Assembly: GCF_026342435.1 (NCBI RefSeq)
Contig: NZ_JAPEMT010000002.1
Coordinates: forward strand, 372,001 to 436,000
From: Streptomyces sp. NBC_00237
GTDB lineage: Bacteria > Actinomycetota > Actinomycetes > Streptomycetales > Streptomycetaceae
Length of the DNA stretch: 64,000 nucleotides
Direction: 5' to 3'
The translations under genes were made by a program, and so were the position numbers. This document shows, piece after piece, positions 7,971 to 17,300 of the stretch; position 1 is the stretch's first letter; every line of letters starts with the position of its first letter. The notes under the pieces were generated by a model. That model was not told the origin of the DNA. It saw nothing but the letters and a program-made list of their open reading frames with translations, and did no database searches.

Positions 7971-9032
7971 CTAGATCTCCCTCGCGGGCCAGTCCAGCAT
8001 CCGCGCGCCGATGACCGCCGTCTGGAGCGTGTACCTGCGCAGCGGGTCGGACGGGTCGGCCCCGGTCAGCCGGTGGATGCGTTCCAGCCGGTACGTCAGT
8101 GCGCGCACGCTCAGGTTCAGCCGCCGGGCCGCCTCGGCGGCGACGCAGCCCGCGTCGAAGTACTCGCGCAAGGTCGCGACGAGGGGTTCCGCCCCGCCGC
8201 GCGCCTCCTCCAGCGGACCGAGCGCGCTGCGCACCAGGTCGACGAGGGCCTGGTGGTCCCGGCCCAGTACGGGAAAGACCAGCAGGTCGGCCGCGTGGAG
8301 TACGGGCCCCTCCAAGCCCATCCGCTCGGCGAGGGAGAGCGCGCCGAGCGCCTCCTCGTAGCTGTGCACGACGCCGCCCGCGCCCGGGTGCGGGCGGCCG
8401 ACGGCCACCAGGATGTCGTCGGCCGCGGCGTGCGCCTGCTTGGCGAAGTGGTGCAGGACGTCGGTCTGCTCGCCGGGGGCGATGCACACCAGCCGCCCGT
8501 CCTTGCTGGCGACGAGGATGCGGCGGTCGGCGAAGCGGACGGTGAGGGAGTTCTCCACGGCCCGGCTGATCGCGTCGCCGTCCTCGATGGCGTCGGGGCC
8601 CTCGGCGACCGCGACGGCGTGGGCGCGGGAGAAGCGGAGGCCGAAGCGTTCGGCGAGGGCGGCCAGGCGGCCCAGGTCGCTGCGGCCGTGCAGCAGGTCG
8701 TCGATGAACTCCCGCCGCACGGCCTCTTCCTGACGGACCGCCATGCGCTGTGCCCGCTCGTACCCTTCGGCGACGGCGTCGACGGCCTGCCCGACGGCGG
8801 CGAGCACCTGGTCGGGCGAGCCAGACGCCGTACGCGGCCACTGCTCCCTGGTCTCCGTCAGGTACGCGCGGACCACGGCGCGCAACCCGAGCCCCGATTC
8901 GGCGGCCCGTTCGCCCAGCGCGCGCCGGGAGTCGAGCTCGTCCCGGTCCAGCCGACGCCCGGTCTCCGCCACCTCGCGCAGGGTCTGGGCGTACCCCTCC
9001 ACGTACTCCTCGGGTATCTCCCGTTCCGTCAC
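7971..9032 (-). CDS. PucR-family transcriptional regulator
   Basis: A 353-residue regulator. The C-terminal PucR-type helix-turn-helix is clear: YFDAGCVAAEAARRLNLSVRALTYRLERIHRLTGADPSDPLRRYTLQTAV. The N-terminal half contains an RsbRD-like helical region (YVEGYAQTLREVAETGRR; AVVRAYLTETREQW), and the middle is a GGDEF-like CdaR/PucR sensory region. The start is GTG 9032 with GGAGGGG upstream. It lies 109 bases from the GH95 gene and 173 from the metalloprotease gene, all on the same strand. PucR/CdaR proteins often control nearby metabolic genes, but no inducer can be deduced here. Confidence 0.88.
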   Translation of the reverse strand: MTEREIPEEYVEGYAQTLREVAETGRRLDRDELDSRRALGERAAESGLGLRAVVRAYLTETREQWPRTASGSPDQVLAAVGQAVDAVAEGYERAQRMAVRQEEAVRREFIDDLLHGRSDLGRLAALAERFGLRFSRAHAVAVAEGPDAIEDGDAISRAVENSLTVRFADRRILVASKDGRLVCIAPGEQTDVLHHFAKQAHAAADDILVAVGRPHPGAGGVVHSYEEALGALSLAERMGLEGPVLHAADLLVFPVLGRDHQALVDLVRSALGPLEEARGGAEPLVATLREYFDAGCVAAEAARRLNLSVRALTYRLERIHRLTGADPSDPLRRYTLQTAVIGARMLDWPAREI

Positions 9033-9141
9033 GTCACACGCCCCTCCACCTGCTGTTTGTCACGTACAAGGATCGCAGACGGACGAACGTCCGAGCCTGT
9101 GGACGGAATCGGTCCGGGCCAAGAGACCCGTGCGGCCGGCG

Positions 9142-11640
9142 CTACGGCCGGATGCGGTACGTCTCCCCCGCCCTCGTCGGCACGCCCAGCACTCCGTCCT
9201 TCGCGGTGTACGTCGTCGAGCCGCCGCCCGCCCGGACCACCCGGACCCGCCCGGCCAGCGCGGGATGCCGCACCTTCGCCGTGCCACCGGCCGTGGAGGT
9301 GATCCGGATCTCCACGGGCCTCCCCTCCTGCCAGTCGACACCGACGGTGAAGCCGCCCCGGGCGCGCAGTCCGTCGTAGGAGCCCTTCGCCGCCCACGCC
9401 GAGGGGAGGGCGGGCAGCACGTGGACCGTGCCGTGGCGGCCCTGGAGGAGCATTTCGGCGATGCCGGCGGTCGCCCCGAAGTTGCCGTCGATCTGGAAGG
9501 GCGGGTGGGTGTCCCAGAGGTTGGGGAGGGTGGAGGACTTGAGCTGCTCGCCGAGCATCCTGGCGGCGTGGTCGCCGTCGCCGAGCAGCGCCCAGAAGTT
9601 GATCTTCCATGCCTTGCTCCAGCCGGTGCCTCCGTCGCCGCGCGCGGCGAGCGAAACCTCGGCCGCAGCGGCGAACTCCGTTCCCGGCTCGATCTGACGG
9701 CCCGGGTGGAGCGCGAAGAGGTGGGAGACGTGGCGGTGGGTGTTGGCCGGGTCGTCGACGTCGGCCTTCCACTCCTGGAGCTGGCCCCACCTGCCGATCC
9801 GCAGCCCGGGGTCCAGCTTCGTGAGGGTCGCCTTGATCTTCTCCCTCAACTCCCGGTCCACGCCCAGCACTTCGCTCGCCTCGACGGTGTTGGTGAGGAG
9901 GTCGAAGACGATCTGCTGGGAGATGGAGGCACCGGCGGTGAACTCGCCCTGTTCCGGCGAGTAGCTGGGCGAGACGACGAGGGTGGCGTCACGCGGGTCG
10001 GTGTGGAGGTTGGCTAGCCAGAAGCGGGCGGCCTCCTTCATGGCCGGGTAGGCGCGGGTGCGCAGGTAGGCGCGGTCCCGGCCGAAGAGGTAGTGCTCGT
10101 ACATCTGCTGGACCAGCCAGCCGTTGGCCTCGGGCATCCAGAAGGAGGTGGACCAGTCGTGGACGCCGGTGTAGCCGAAGGGGTTGGTGTTCTGGTGCAC
10201 GACCCAGCCTTCGGGCGCACCGAACATCTCGCGGGCGGTCTTTCGTCCTGGCGGGCGGAGCGCGTCCACGAGGTCGTGGTAGGGCCCGGCGGTCTCGGCG
10301 AGGTTCGTGATCTCGGCGGGCCAGTAGTTCATCTGGATGTTGATGTTGGTGTGGTAATCGGCGTTCCAGGGTGGGGTGTTGGAGTTGTTCCAGACGCCTT
10401 GGAGGTTGGCGGGGAGGAGGGAGCCGGGGCGGGAGGAGGCGATGAGGAGGTAGCGGCCGTAGCGGAAGAAGAGCGCTTCGAGGGCGCGGTCGGCGGGTGA
10501 CTGGGGGTCGGCCCGGTATCCGGCCAGGAGCTGGTCGGTGGGGACGTCGGCGGGCATGCGCTGGCCGATGTCGAGGCGGACGCGGTCGTAGAGGCGGCGG
10601 TGGTCGGCGATGTGGGCGGCACGGAGTCCCTCGTACGGCTGGGCGGCGGCCCGGGTGACGGCGGAGGTGACACGGTCGTGCGGGTCGGTGCCCCGGTAGG
10701 TCGGGTGGCGGTCGGCGTAGTCGGTCCCGGCGGAGAAGACGAAGACGGCGCTGTCGGCGCCGGTGACGGTGATGCGACCGCCGCTCTCGGTACGGGTGCC
10801 GCCCTGGGCGACGACCTGGACCTGGCCCTCGTACCGCAGGCCGTTGTCGGCGAGCGCGCCCGCGACGGTGATCCGGCCGTTCTCGGCGGCGGTGGAGGCG
10901 CCGGACTGGGCGGAGTCGATGCGCAGGGTGAAGGTGACCTGTCCGGGCCGGTCGGCGGTGAGGCGGCCCGCGACGACGCGGCCGGGGTGGCTGGCGAAGT
11001 ACTCGCGGGTGTACGTGGTGCCGGTCGTGGCGTCGCGGTAACTCACCCCCGCCAGCGCGTTGTTGAGGTCGAGGTGGCGGCGGTACGCGACGGGGGACGC
11101 GGGTGCGCCGGGGAGGTCGAGGACGAGGGAGCCGAAGTTCTGGTAGTTGCCGAAGCCGGGGACGATTCCGGCGGGGGTGCCGTAGGTGGGGTTGCCGAGG
11201 CGGCGGGACACTTCGTCGGGGTCCATCGACCCCTTCTCGTCGATGATTCTGCGGACCTCGTCGAGGGCGCCGGGCCGGGGCGCGGGCCAGTCGCCGTGGT
11301 CGTAACCCTCCTTGCTGCCGGGACCGCCGGTCCACAACGACTTCTCGTTGAGCTGGAGTTGCTCGGTCGCGACGCCGCCGAAGACCTTGACGCCGAGGTC
11401 GCCGCTGCCGAGCGGGAGTGCCTCGCGCTCCCAGTGCGTGGCGGGCTTGTCGTACCAGAGGGTGTGCCCTTCGGCGGGCGGCACGGGGCCGGACGGGGCC
11501 GCGGCGGCTCCTGGTGCGCGGCCGGTCGGGGCGAGTGCGGTCGGGGCCGTCGCCGCACCGGCCGGGGAGGCGGCAGGCAGCACCGCGCCGGTGGCGAGGA
11601 CCGTGGACAGAGCGAGTGCTTGGCGCCTGGACAGCGTCAT
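9142..11640 (-). CDS. Tat-exported GH95 alpha-L-fucosidase-like glycosidase
   Basis: An 832-residue glycoside hydrolase of family 95, which contains 1,2-alpha-L-fucosidases and some alpha-L-galactosidases. The N-terminus is a twin-arginine signal (SRRQALALSTVLATGA) followed by an Ala/Pro linker. Family signatures include LWYDKPATHWEREALPLGSGDLGVKVFG at the start of the mature protein, PANLQGVWNNSNTPPWNADYHTNIN, then IQMNYWPAE, and SPSYSPEQGEF. These hold the catalytic Asn and acid residues known for the family. The mature enzyme would act outside the cell on fucosylated glycans or plant polysaccharide. A 13-base direct repeat sits upstream at 11650 and 11736. Confidence 0.9.
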   Translation of the reverse strand: MTLSRRQALALSTVLATGAVLPAASPAGAATAPTALAPTGRAPGAAAAPSGPVPPAEGHTLWYDKPATHWEREALPLGSGDLGVKVFGGVATEQLQLNEKSLWTGGPGSKEGYDHGDWPAPRPGALDEVRRIIDEKGSMDPDEVSRRLGNPTYGTPAGIVPGFGNYQNFGSLVLDLPGAPASPVAYRRHLDLNNALAGVSYRDATTGTTYTREYFASHPGRVVAGRLTADRPGQVTFTLRIDSAQSGASTAAENGRITVAGALADNGLRYEGQVQVVAQGGTRTESGGRITVTGADSAVFVFSAGTDYADRHPTYRGTDPHDRVTSAVTRAAAQPYEGLRAAHIADHRRLYDRVRLDIGQRMPADVPTDQLLAGYRADPQSPADRALEALFFRYGRYLLIASSRPGSLLPANLQGVWNNSNTPPWNADYHTNINIQMNYWPAEITNLAETAGPYHDLVDALRPPGRKTAREMFGAPEGWVVHQNTNPFGYTGVHDWSTSFWMPEANGWLVQQMYEHYLFGRDRAYLRTRAYPAMKEAARFWLANLHTDPRDATLVVSPSYSPEQGEFTAGASISQQIVFDLLTNTVEASEVLGVDRELREKIKATLTKLDPGLRIGRWGQLQEWKADVDDPANTHRHVSHLFALHPGRQIEPGTEFAAAAEVSLAARGDGGTGWSKAWKINFWALLGDGDHAARMLGEQLKSSTLPNLWDTHPPFQIDGNFGATAGIAEMLLQGRHGTVHVLPALPSAWAAKGSYDGLRARGGFTVGVDWQEGRPVEIRITSTAGGTAKVRHPALAGRVRVVRAGGGSTTYTAKDGVLGVPTRAGETYRIRP

Positions 11641-11649
11641 GGAGATCCC

Positions 11650-11748
11650 TCCAGAGGTCGGATCAATTCCGGGCGAATGTTAGGGGAATTGCCCGGGTGG
11701 CCGCCATGGAGAGAACGCGACGACGCTTGGACCTTTCCAGAGGTCGGA
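11650..11748. promoter_or_regulatory. 13-bp direct repeat upstream of the GH95 gene
   Basis: TCCAGAGGTCGGA occurs at 11650-11662 and again at 11736-11748, in the 215-base gap between the divergent GH95 and NUDIX genes. The second copy also forms an inverted repeat (GACCT at 11730, AGGTC at 11741). Repeated sites of this kind are typical of regulator binding upstream of carbohydrate-utilisation genes; the regulator is not identifiable. Confidence 0.35.
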
Positions 11749-11855
11749 CCTTGCGAGGGAGGCATCCCCCGAGGAGCGGGGGCGGTGGTGCGGGACGGCT
11801 GCGAGGTGCGCGCCCCGGCGTCGGTCACCGGCGCGCCTCACACCCCTTACTGTCG

Positions 11856-12356
11856 ATGACCATGAACAACGTGCGACGCCTCAGCAACCCCACCACCGAC
11901 ACGCCCGCCCGCACCTCCCCCACCCCGAACTGCCTCACCGGCGTCGGCGTGATCGTTCTGGACTCGCAGCACCGGGTCCTGCTCGGTCTGGGCCACAACG
12001 GCCGCTGGGAGCTTCCCGGCGGCAAGGTGGACACGGGCGAGAGCTTCGAGGAAGCCGCGATGCGTGAACTCGCCGAGGAGACCGGCCTGTTGGTCGAAGG
12101 CGATCGGGTCCGGGTCGCCGGAGTCGTACTGGACAGCGGTTACGGGCTCAACCGGGTCTCGGCCGCGGTGGTGACCCGGCCGGACGGGGGCACGCCCGAG
12201 GTGAGGGAACCGGACAAGATCGCGCGATGGGAATGGTTCGCTCCGGCGGAGATCCCCGACGAGCTGTTCGTGCCGTCCGCAGCGGTGCTCCGCACGTGGC
12301 GACCGGAACTCACGCTCCCCGAGACCGACGCCTTCCGCTACCCGACACAGGACTGA
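11856..12356 (+). CDS. NUDIX hydrolase
   Basis: A 166-residue NUDIX protein. The box is complete: GGKVDTGESFEEAAMRELAEETGL matches GX5EX7REUXEEXGU, with the metal-binding glutamates in place. The flanking sequences LLGLGHNGRWELPGG and IARWEWFAPAEIPDELF resemble nucleotide-triphosphate pyrophosphohydrolases of the MutT type. The physiological substrate could be a modified (d)NTP. Two starts are possible, ATG 11856 and ATG 11862; a TACTGT hexamer 8 bases before the second would fit a leaderless transcript starting there. The gene is divergent from the GH95 gene and has no obvious operon partner. Confidence 0.88.
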   Translation: MTMNNVRRLSNPTTDTPARTSPTPNCLTGVGVIVLDSQHRVLLGLGHNGRWELPGGKVDTGESFEEAAMRELAEETGLLVEGDRVRVAGVVLDSGYGLNRVSAAVVTRPDGGTPEVREPDKIARWEWFAPAEIPDELFVPSAAVLRTWRPELTLPETDAFRYPTQD

Positions 12357-12436
12357 CCGGCCCTTCTCGGCCAGCCCAACTGCCTCTGCCAGAAGGCGAG
12401 TTGCCACGCCTCTTCCCGTCACGGGCGGGGCCGCTC

Positions 12437-12474
12437 TATGCTCCTGCGACTCATGTGGCAGTTACCACCGGTAA
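12437..12474 (+). promoter_or_regulatory. Possible promoter -10 and inverted repeat before the FAD oxidoreductase
   Basis: A TATGCT hexamer (12437-12442) could be a -10 box. Downstream of it, TTACC (12462-12466) and GGTAA (12470-12474) form an inverted repeat with a 3-base centre, placed where a repressor would block transcription of the gene at 12487. No clear -35 is visible, and the regulator is unknown. Confidence 0.35.
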
Positions 12475-12486
12475 GGGGCTGAGCGG

Positions 12487-14313
12487 ATGGATCGCACGGG
12501 CTTCACCTCACGAACCTCCCGAACCTCTCGAACCTCACGAACCTCTCGGCGTACCTTCGTGGCCGGAGCGGCAGCCGTGGGCGGGGCCACCGCCCTCGGC
12601 GCACTCCCGGCCGGAGCCGCGCACGCCGCACCGGCCGCAGAGCCCCGGGCGGGCGGCCGGTCCGTCGCCGTGCTCGGCGGCGGCGTCGCCGGTCTCACCG
12701 CCGCGCACGAGCTGGCGGAACGCGGCTTCCACGTCACGGTCTACGAGAGACGCGCCCTCGGCGGCAAGGCGCGCAGCATGGACGTGCCGGGCAGCGCGAA
12801 GGGCAGCCGCAAGCCGCTCCCCGGCGAACACGGCTTCCGCTTCATCCCCGGCATCTACCACAACCTCCCGGACACGATGCGCCGCATCCCCTTCCCCGGC
12901 AACGCGAACGGGGTGTGGGACAACCTCATCGCACCGCCCGAGATGATGTTCGCGCGCTCGGACGGCCGCGAGGAGATGCGGATGCCGATCCCGTGGCCCG
13001 GCCACAAGCCGCCGAACCTCGACCTCGACGACATCCGCCGCATGCTGACGGGCCTCCTGGAAACGGCCCTGAACCTCCCCCTCCACGAGATCGCCTACTT
13101 CGTGAATCGCACCCTGGTCTTCCTCACCAGCTGCGACGAGCGCCGCGACAGCACGTGGGAGAAGACCCCGTGGTGGGAGTTCGTGCGCGCGGCCCGCATG
13201 TCGAAGGAGTACCAGCGCATCCTGGCGGTCGGCATCACCCGCAACATCGTGGCGACGAAGGCGGAGGAGGCGAGCACCCGCACGGTCGGGACCCTGGGCG
13301 AGGCGTTCGTCTTCAACGCGCTGGGCCAGGGCGCGGACGGCCCGCCCGACCGCATCCTGAACGCGCCGACGAACGAGGCGTGGATCGACCCGTGGGTGGC
13401 CCATCTGCGCACGCTGGGCGTGGAGTTCAAGATGGGCTGGACGGTACGGGAGCTGAAGACGGCGGGCGGCAGGATCAGCGCGACCGTCATCGAGGACCCG
13501 GCGGGCGTGCGTCAGTCCGTGGTCGCCGACCACTACGTCTCCGCCATGCCGGTCGAGCACGCGCGTCGCACCTGGAACGCGGAGATGCGCTCCCTGGACC
13601 CGCAGTTGGTGCGTGCCGACAAGCTCGAAACGGACTGGATGACGGGTATCCAGTTCTATCTGACGGAGCGTCCGAAGATGGTCGACGGTCACGTCAACCT
13701 CATCGACTCCCCGTGGTCCCTCACCGGCATCGCCCAGGCCGGGCACTGGAAGGGCCGTGACTTTCCCGCCGTGTACGGGGACGGGGTGGCGGTGGACTGC
13801 CTGTCGGTCGACATCTCGGAGTGGGACAAGCCGGGGATCCTGTACGGGAAGACGGCCAAGCAGTGCACGCGGGAGGAGGTGGCGAAGGAGGTCTGGGCCC
13901 AGCTCAAGGCCGCCCTCAACGACACCGGCAGGACGGTCCTGCGCGACAGTGCGCTGCACTCGTGGTTCCTGGACCCGGGCGTGGACGGCCTCGGCACACC
14001 GAACCCGACGAACGAGGACGAGCTCCTGATCCACCCGTGCGGGACGCTCCACAACCGCCCCTCCGCCGCGACGAAGATCCCGAACTTCTACCTCGCCGGG
14101 GATTACGTCGCCGTCGACATCGACCTCGCCACGATGGAGGGCGCGAACGCGTCGGCGCGGGCGGCGGTCAACGCTCTCCTGGACCGGGTGGGTTCGGATG
14201 CGGCACGGTGCACGGTGAAGGGGATGCACAAGATCCCGGCGATCGAGACGCTGAAGCGACACGACCGGACGAGGTGGCGGCTGGGGCTGCGCAACGCGCT
14301 CGACCTGGGCTAG
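12487..14313 (+). CDS. Tat-exported FAD-dependent oxidoreductase
   Basis: A 608-residue flavin amine-oxidase/phytoene-desaturase-like enzyme. After the twin-arginine signal (TSRRTFVAGAAAVGGATALGALPAG) comes the dinucleotide-binding motif SVAVLGGGVAGLTAAHELAERGFHVTVYERR. The C-terminal FAD contact is NFYLAGDYVAVDIDLATMEGANASARAAVNALL. Relatives are annotated as hydroxysqualene dehydroxylase-like or carotenoid-type oxidoreductases, but no squalene or carotenoid genes are nearby and a secreted form would be odd for that role, so the substrate is open. The stretch before the twin arginines is (TSR)4, encoded by a 9-base tandem repeat. ATG 12487 follows AAGGGG at moderate distance. Confidence 0.85.
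   Translation: MDRTGFTSRTSRTSRTSRTSRRTFVAGAAAVGGATALGALPAGAAHAAPAAEPRAGGRSVAVLGGGVAGLTAAHELAERGFHVTVYERRALGGKARSMDVPGSAKGSRKPLPGEHGFRFIPGIYHNLPDTMRRIPFPGNANGVWDNLIAPPEMMFARSDGREEMRMPIPWPGHKPPNLDLDDIRRMLTGLLETALNLPLHEIAYFVNRTLVFLTSCDERRDSTWEKTPWWEFVRAARMSKEYQRILAVGITRNIVATKAEEASTRTVGTLGEAFVFNALGQGADGPPDRILNAPTNEAWIDPWVAHLRTLGVEFKMGWTVRELKTAGGRISATVIEDPAGVRQSVVADHYVSAMPVEHARRTWNAEMRSLDPQLVRADKLETDWMTGIQFYLTERPKMVDGHVNLIDSPWSLTGIAQAGHWKGRDFPAVYGDGVAVDCLSVDISEWDKPGILYGKTAKQCTREEVAKEVWAQLKAALNDTGRTVLRDSALHSWFLDPGVDGLGTPNPTNEDELLIHPCGTLHNRPSAATKIPNFYLAGDYVAVDIDLATMEGANASARAAVNALLDRVGSDAARCTVKGMHKIPAIETLKRHDRTRWRLGLRNALDLG
12511..12546 (+). repeat. 9-bp tandem repeat in a Tat signal n-region
   Basis: Four copies of CGAACCTCN encode Thr-Ser-Arg repeats immediately before the twin-arginine motif of the FAD oxidoreductase. 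The unit is a multiple of three, so copy-number change lengthens or shortens the n-region without a frameshift. Confidence 0.9.
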
Positions 14314-14341
14314 GCGGGGCCGATCGGGCGCGTCGGTTCCG

Positions 14342-17300
14342 TCAGGTGCGCCCGTCGCGGCGGCTGCGCAGGTCGCGCAGCCGCTGGGCTGCTTCTGGCG
14401 GCAGCGAGTTCTCGTACGAGACGAGGAACTGCCGCGCGCTCATCGAATCGGACTCGGCCTCCCACACCGAATGGAAGATGTCGACGTTGTCAGCGGCACT
14501 CGGCTGGAGAAGGTCGCTGAGTAGTGTCCGCAGGTTCGCCCGCGCATCGGCATCGGCCACGTCCCTCACCCGGGGCTCGGGGACACCGAGCCGCCTGAGC
14601 GCGGTACGCGCCTGGAGCACGACCGCAGGCAGGACCAGTGGTTCCACCCAGGAGGTGAGGAGGTCGTACACGAGGCCGGCCGGCAGTCGATGCGCGTCGT
14701 GCAGCAGTTGCCCGTAGAGCAGCGCCGCCAGCCCGTCGGCAACACTGACCGGCACTCCCGACAGGGCGCTGACGACTCCACCGAAGCGTTCGTACCGGAC
14801 GGCCAACTCCGCATCGGATTGGTCCAGATGGCTCGTCAGCCAGACCTCCAGCAGGTCGTGCGCGACGGAGCTGGCGTAGCCGCCCTCCGCTTCTCCGTAG
14901 AAGGTGTCCAGTGCGCCGCCAAGGTGGCGGAAGAACGGGTCGAGGGCGTGGCGCAGCACCTCGTCATGGCTCACGTCCGCGACGACCATCTTGTGCCGGG
15001 CCTCCCGCGAGCCGTTGCGCCACCAGGCCATACGGTCCGTCTGGCGCTGGTCGGTCGGCGCGTGGCCGTACACCCAGTACGGATCGACGGGGCTCGGCTC
15101 CGGCGGTTCCGTCGACAGCGGTGTGACGGTCAGCTCCCGGCGATCCCCCACCCAGGTGCGCCGCACATCCAGCGCGAGCGCGTACTCGGTCCACTCCTGC
15201 GCGGTCAGCGCCGACCGGTACAGCTGGACCCTCAGCGGCCAGATCCCCGCCGGGTCGACGGCCGCCGGGAACAGTCGGCCGGCCGTGACACCGCCGGTGA
15301 CCAGCACCGTCAGCATCATCAGGTTCGCCTCGTACTTCCCGTGCCGGGCAGCCGTCGCCCGGGGAATGGGACGGTAATCGGCGTACTTGTGCTCGACCCT
15401 GGTGCGGGCGTCCTCCATGACGTCGATGAGCAACTCACCCAGCCTCTCCCGGCGTTCGGGGGCGAGGCGTCCGATGCGGGCGTCCACGAAGCGCAGCATC
15501 TGCCGGGAGGCCAACGAGGCGTACGACAGCAGGGCGTACAGCAGATCGTCGTCGACCGGCGCCCTGCCGATGGTCAACGGAGGCTGCTGATCGAGGAGTT
15601 GGTCGAGGAGGATAACGGCGAGCCGGGCGACCAGGTACTCGCCGAAGGTGGCGTGCAGGAATTCGTACGTGGTCAGCTCGCGGTCGTCCTGGACAGCCTG
15701 CGCCTTCTGCATGAAGAAGAACCGGCCGAGGGCGATCTCCGCCTGGTTGAGCGGGGCACGGAAGTCGGCGGCGGTGGTGGACTGCCTGCCGAGCAGCGCG
15801 TTCAGGTCCTCTTCGAGTTCCGCCACGGTGATCCACTGGCGGCGGCGGTTGAGGATGCCGAAGGCGATGAGCGAGAGCCGAGTGAGCTCGCGCTCGGAGT
15901 GTTCGGCGAGCTGGCGTGCAGTCAGGGCGTCTGCCGACTTGCCTATCTCGCGGACCGCGAAGGAGGCCAGCAGCTCTTCGTAGAGCTCCGCCGCCCCGAA
16001 CGGCTCGCCGCTCTCCGCCTCCCGCTGGAGCGTGTTGGCGTTGGCGTCGTACAGGGCGAGCATCAGCAGGAGCAGCGGCTGCGACGCCAACTCGGCGTAC
16101 CCACTGGCCACTTCCACCGAAAGGGGGCGGAGTCCCTGCGCGGCGAAGTGCGGTGCGTTCAGCTCGTTCCACACGGAGAGCCAGCGTCGGATGTGTGGTT
16201 CGCGGAAGGGTTCGAGGCGTACCGCCACGGTCCCTTCCGGGCAGCGGGCGCGGTCCGCAACCGCCGTGCGGCTGGTGACCATGGCGTACGCCGGGCGCCC
16301 CTGGTCGGCCTCGCGCTGCTGGAACTTGGCGATCCGGGCCAGGTAGTCGGTCTGGTTGACGCCGGTGGCCTGGAGCAGTTCGTCGAAGCCGTCGAAGAGG
16401 AGGACGGGCACCGACCCCTCGGCGGACCGCACCAGTTCCGGCCAGGACACCCGCTCGCCCGTCGCGGCCCGTACCGCGTACTCGATCTGCTCCTGTACGT
16501 CGACCTCGGCGGGCACCTCGCGCAGCACGATCCGTACCGGCAGGTATCCGGCGGCGGGCAGCCGGGCGGCGAGCATCTTCGTCAGGACGGACTTGCCCGC
16601 CCCCGGCTGGCCGAGGACGAGCAGCGGCACGGTGGCCGTCATCTCCGAGGTGAGCGCTCCGGCCAGGAACTCCGTGAGGTCCGACCTGACGGGTACGTCC
16701 GCCCACCAGTCCTCCGTCGCCGGGCCCATACCTCCTTCGGGCAATGCCCTGACCCGGAAGTCCGGGTCCACGTAGCCCTCTTCGAGAGAGGGCAGGCGTA
16801 CGCCGCTCGGGGCCTGGCCCTCGGAGAGGATGGCCCGCCCCAGTGCGGCCCGCGAGCCGCGCACCAGGCCGTCGGCGGCATGGCCGAGCGGGCGCACGGA
16901 GGCCAGTCCGGCGAGGGCGCTCTCCACACCGGCCAGTGAGCGGCGGATCTCGTTCCGGGTGGCCTGGTGTTCGAGCTGGCCGGACCAGAAGCCGAACTCG
17001 GGTATTTCCAGGGCGAGTCGAGCGAAGAGCTCGCGGTACCTCTGCACCGCCCGCTGGTAGAGACGACTCAGCTGCAGAGCGGTGCGATCGCGCGCCGCTT
17101 CGTCGAGGCGGTCCCACAGCGCGAGGCCCCGCAGGAAGTACTTGAGCTGCTCCGCAAGGTCCAGGTACCAGACGTGCAGCTGGTTGAGCGTCTGCTCGAA
17201 GGGCCGGAACGGGCCCGGCTGGGGCACCTCGGCGGACAGGAGGGTGGCGACGAAGCGCGGGGCGTCGGGGCTGCCTCCCGCCAGAGCCAACTGCTCGGAC

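Noticed and set aside
5443..7974. 843-codon plus-strand frame of alternating Leu/Arg/Gly repeats
   Set aside because: It is the antisense of the proline-rich repeat in the metalloprotease.
14690..16939. 749-codon plus-strand frame opposite the NACHT gene
   Set aside because: No recognisable motifs and typical shadow composition; the minus strand has clear Walker A and B motifs.
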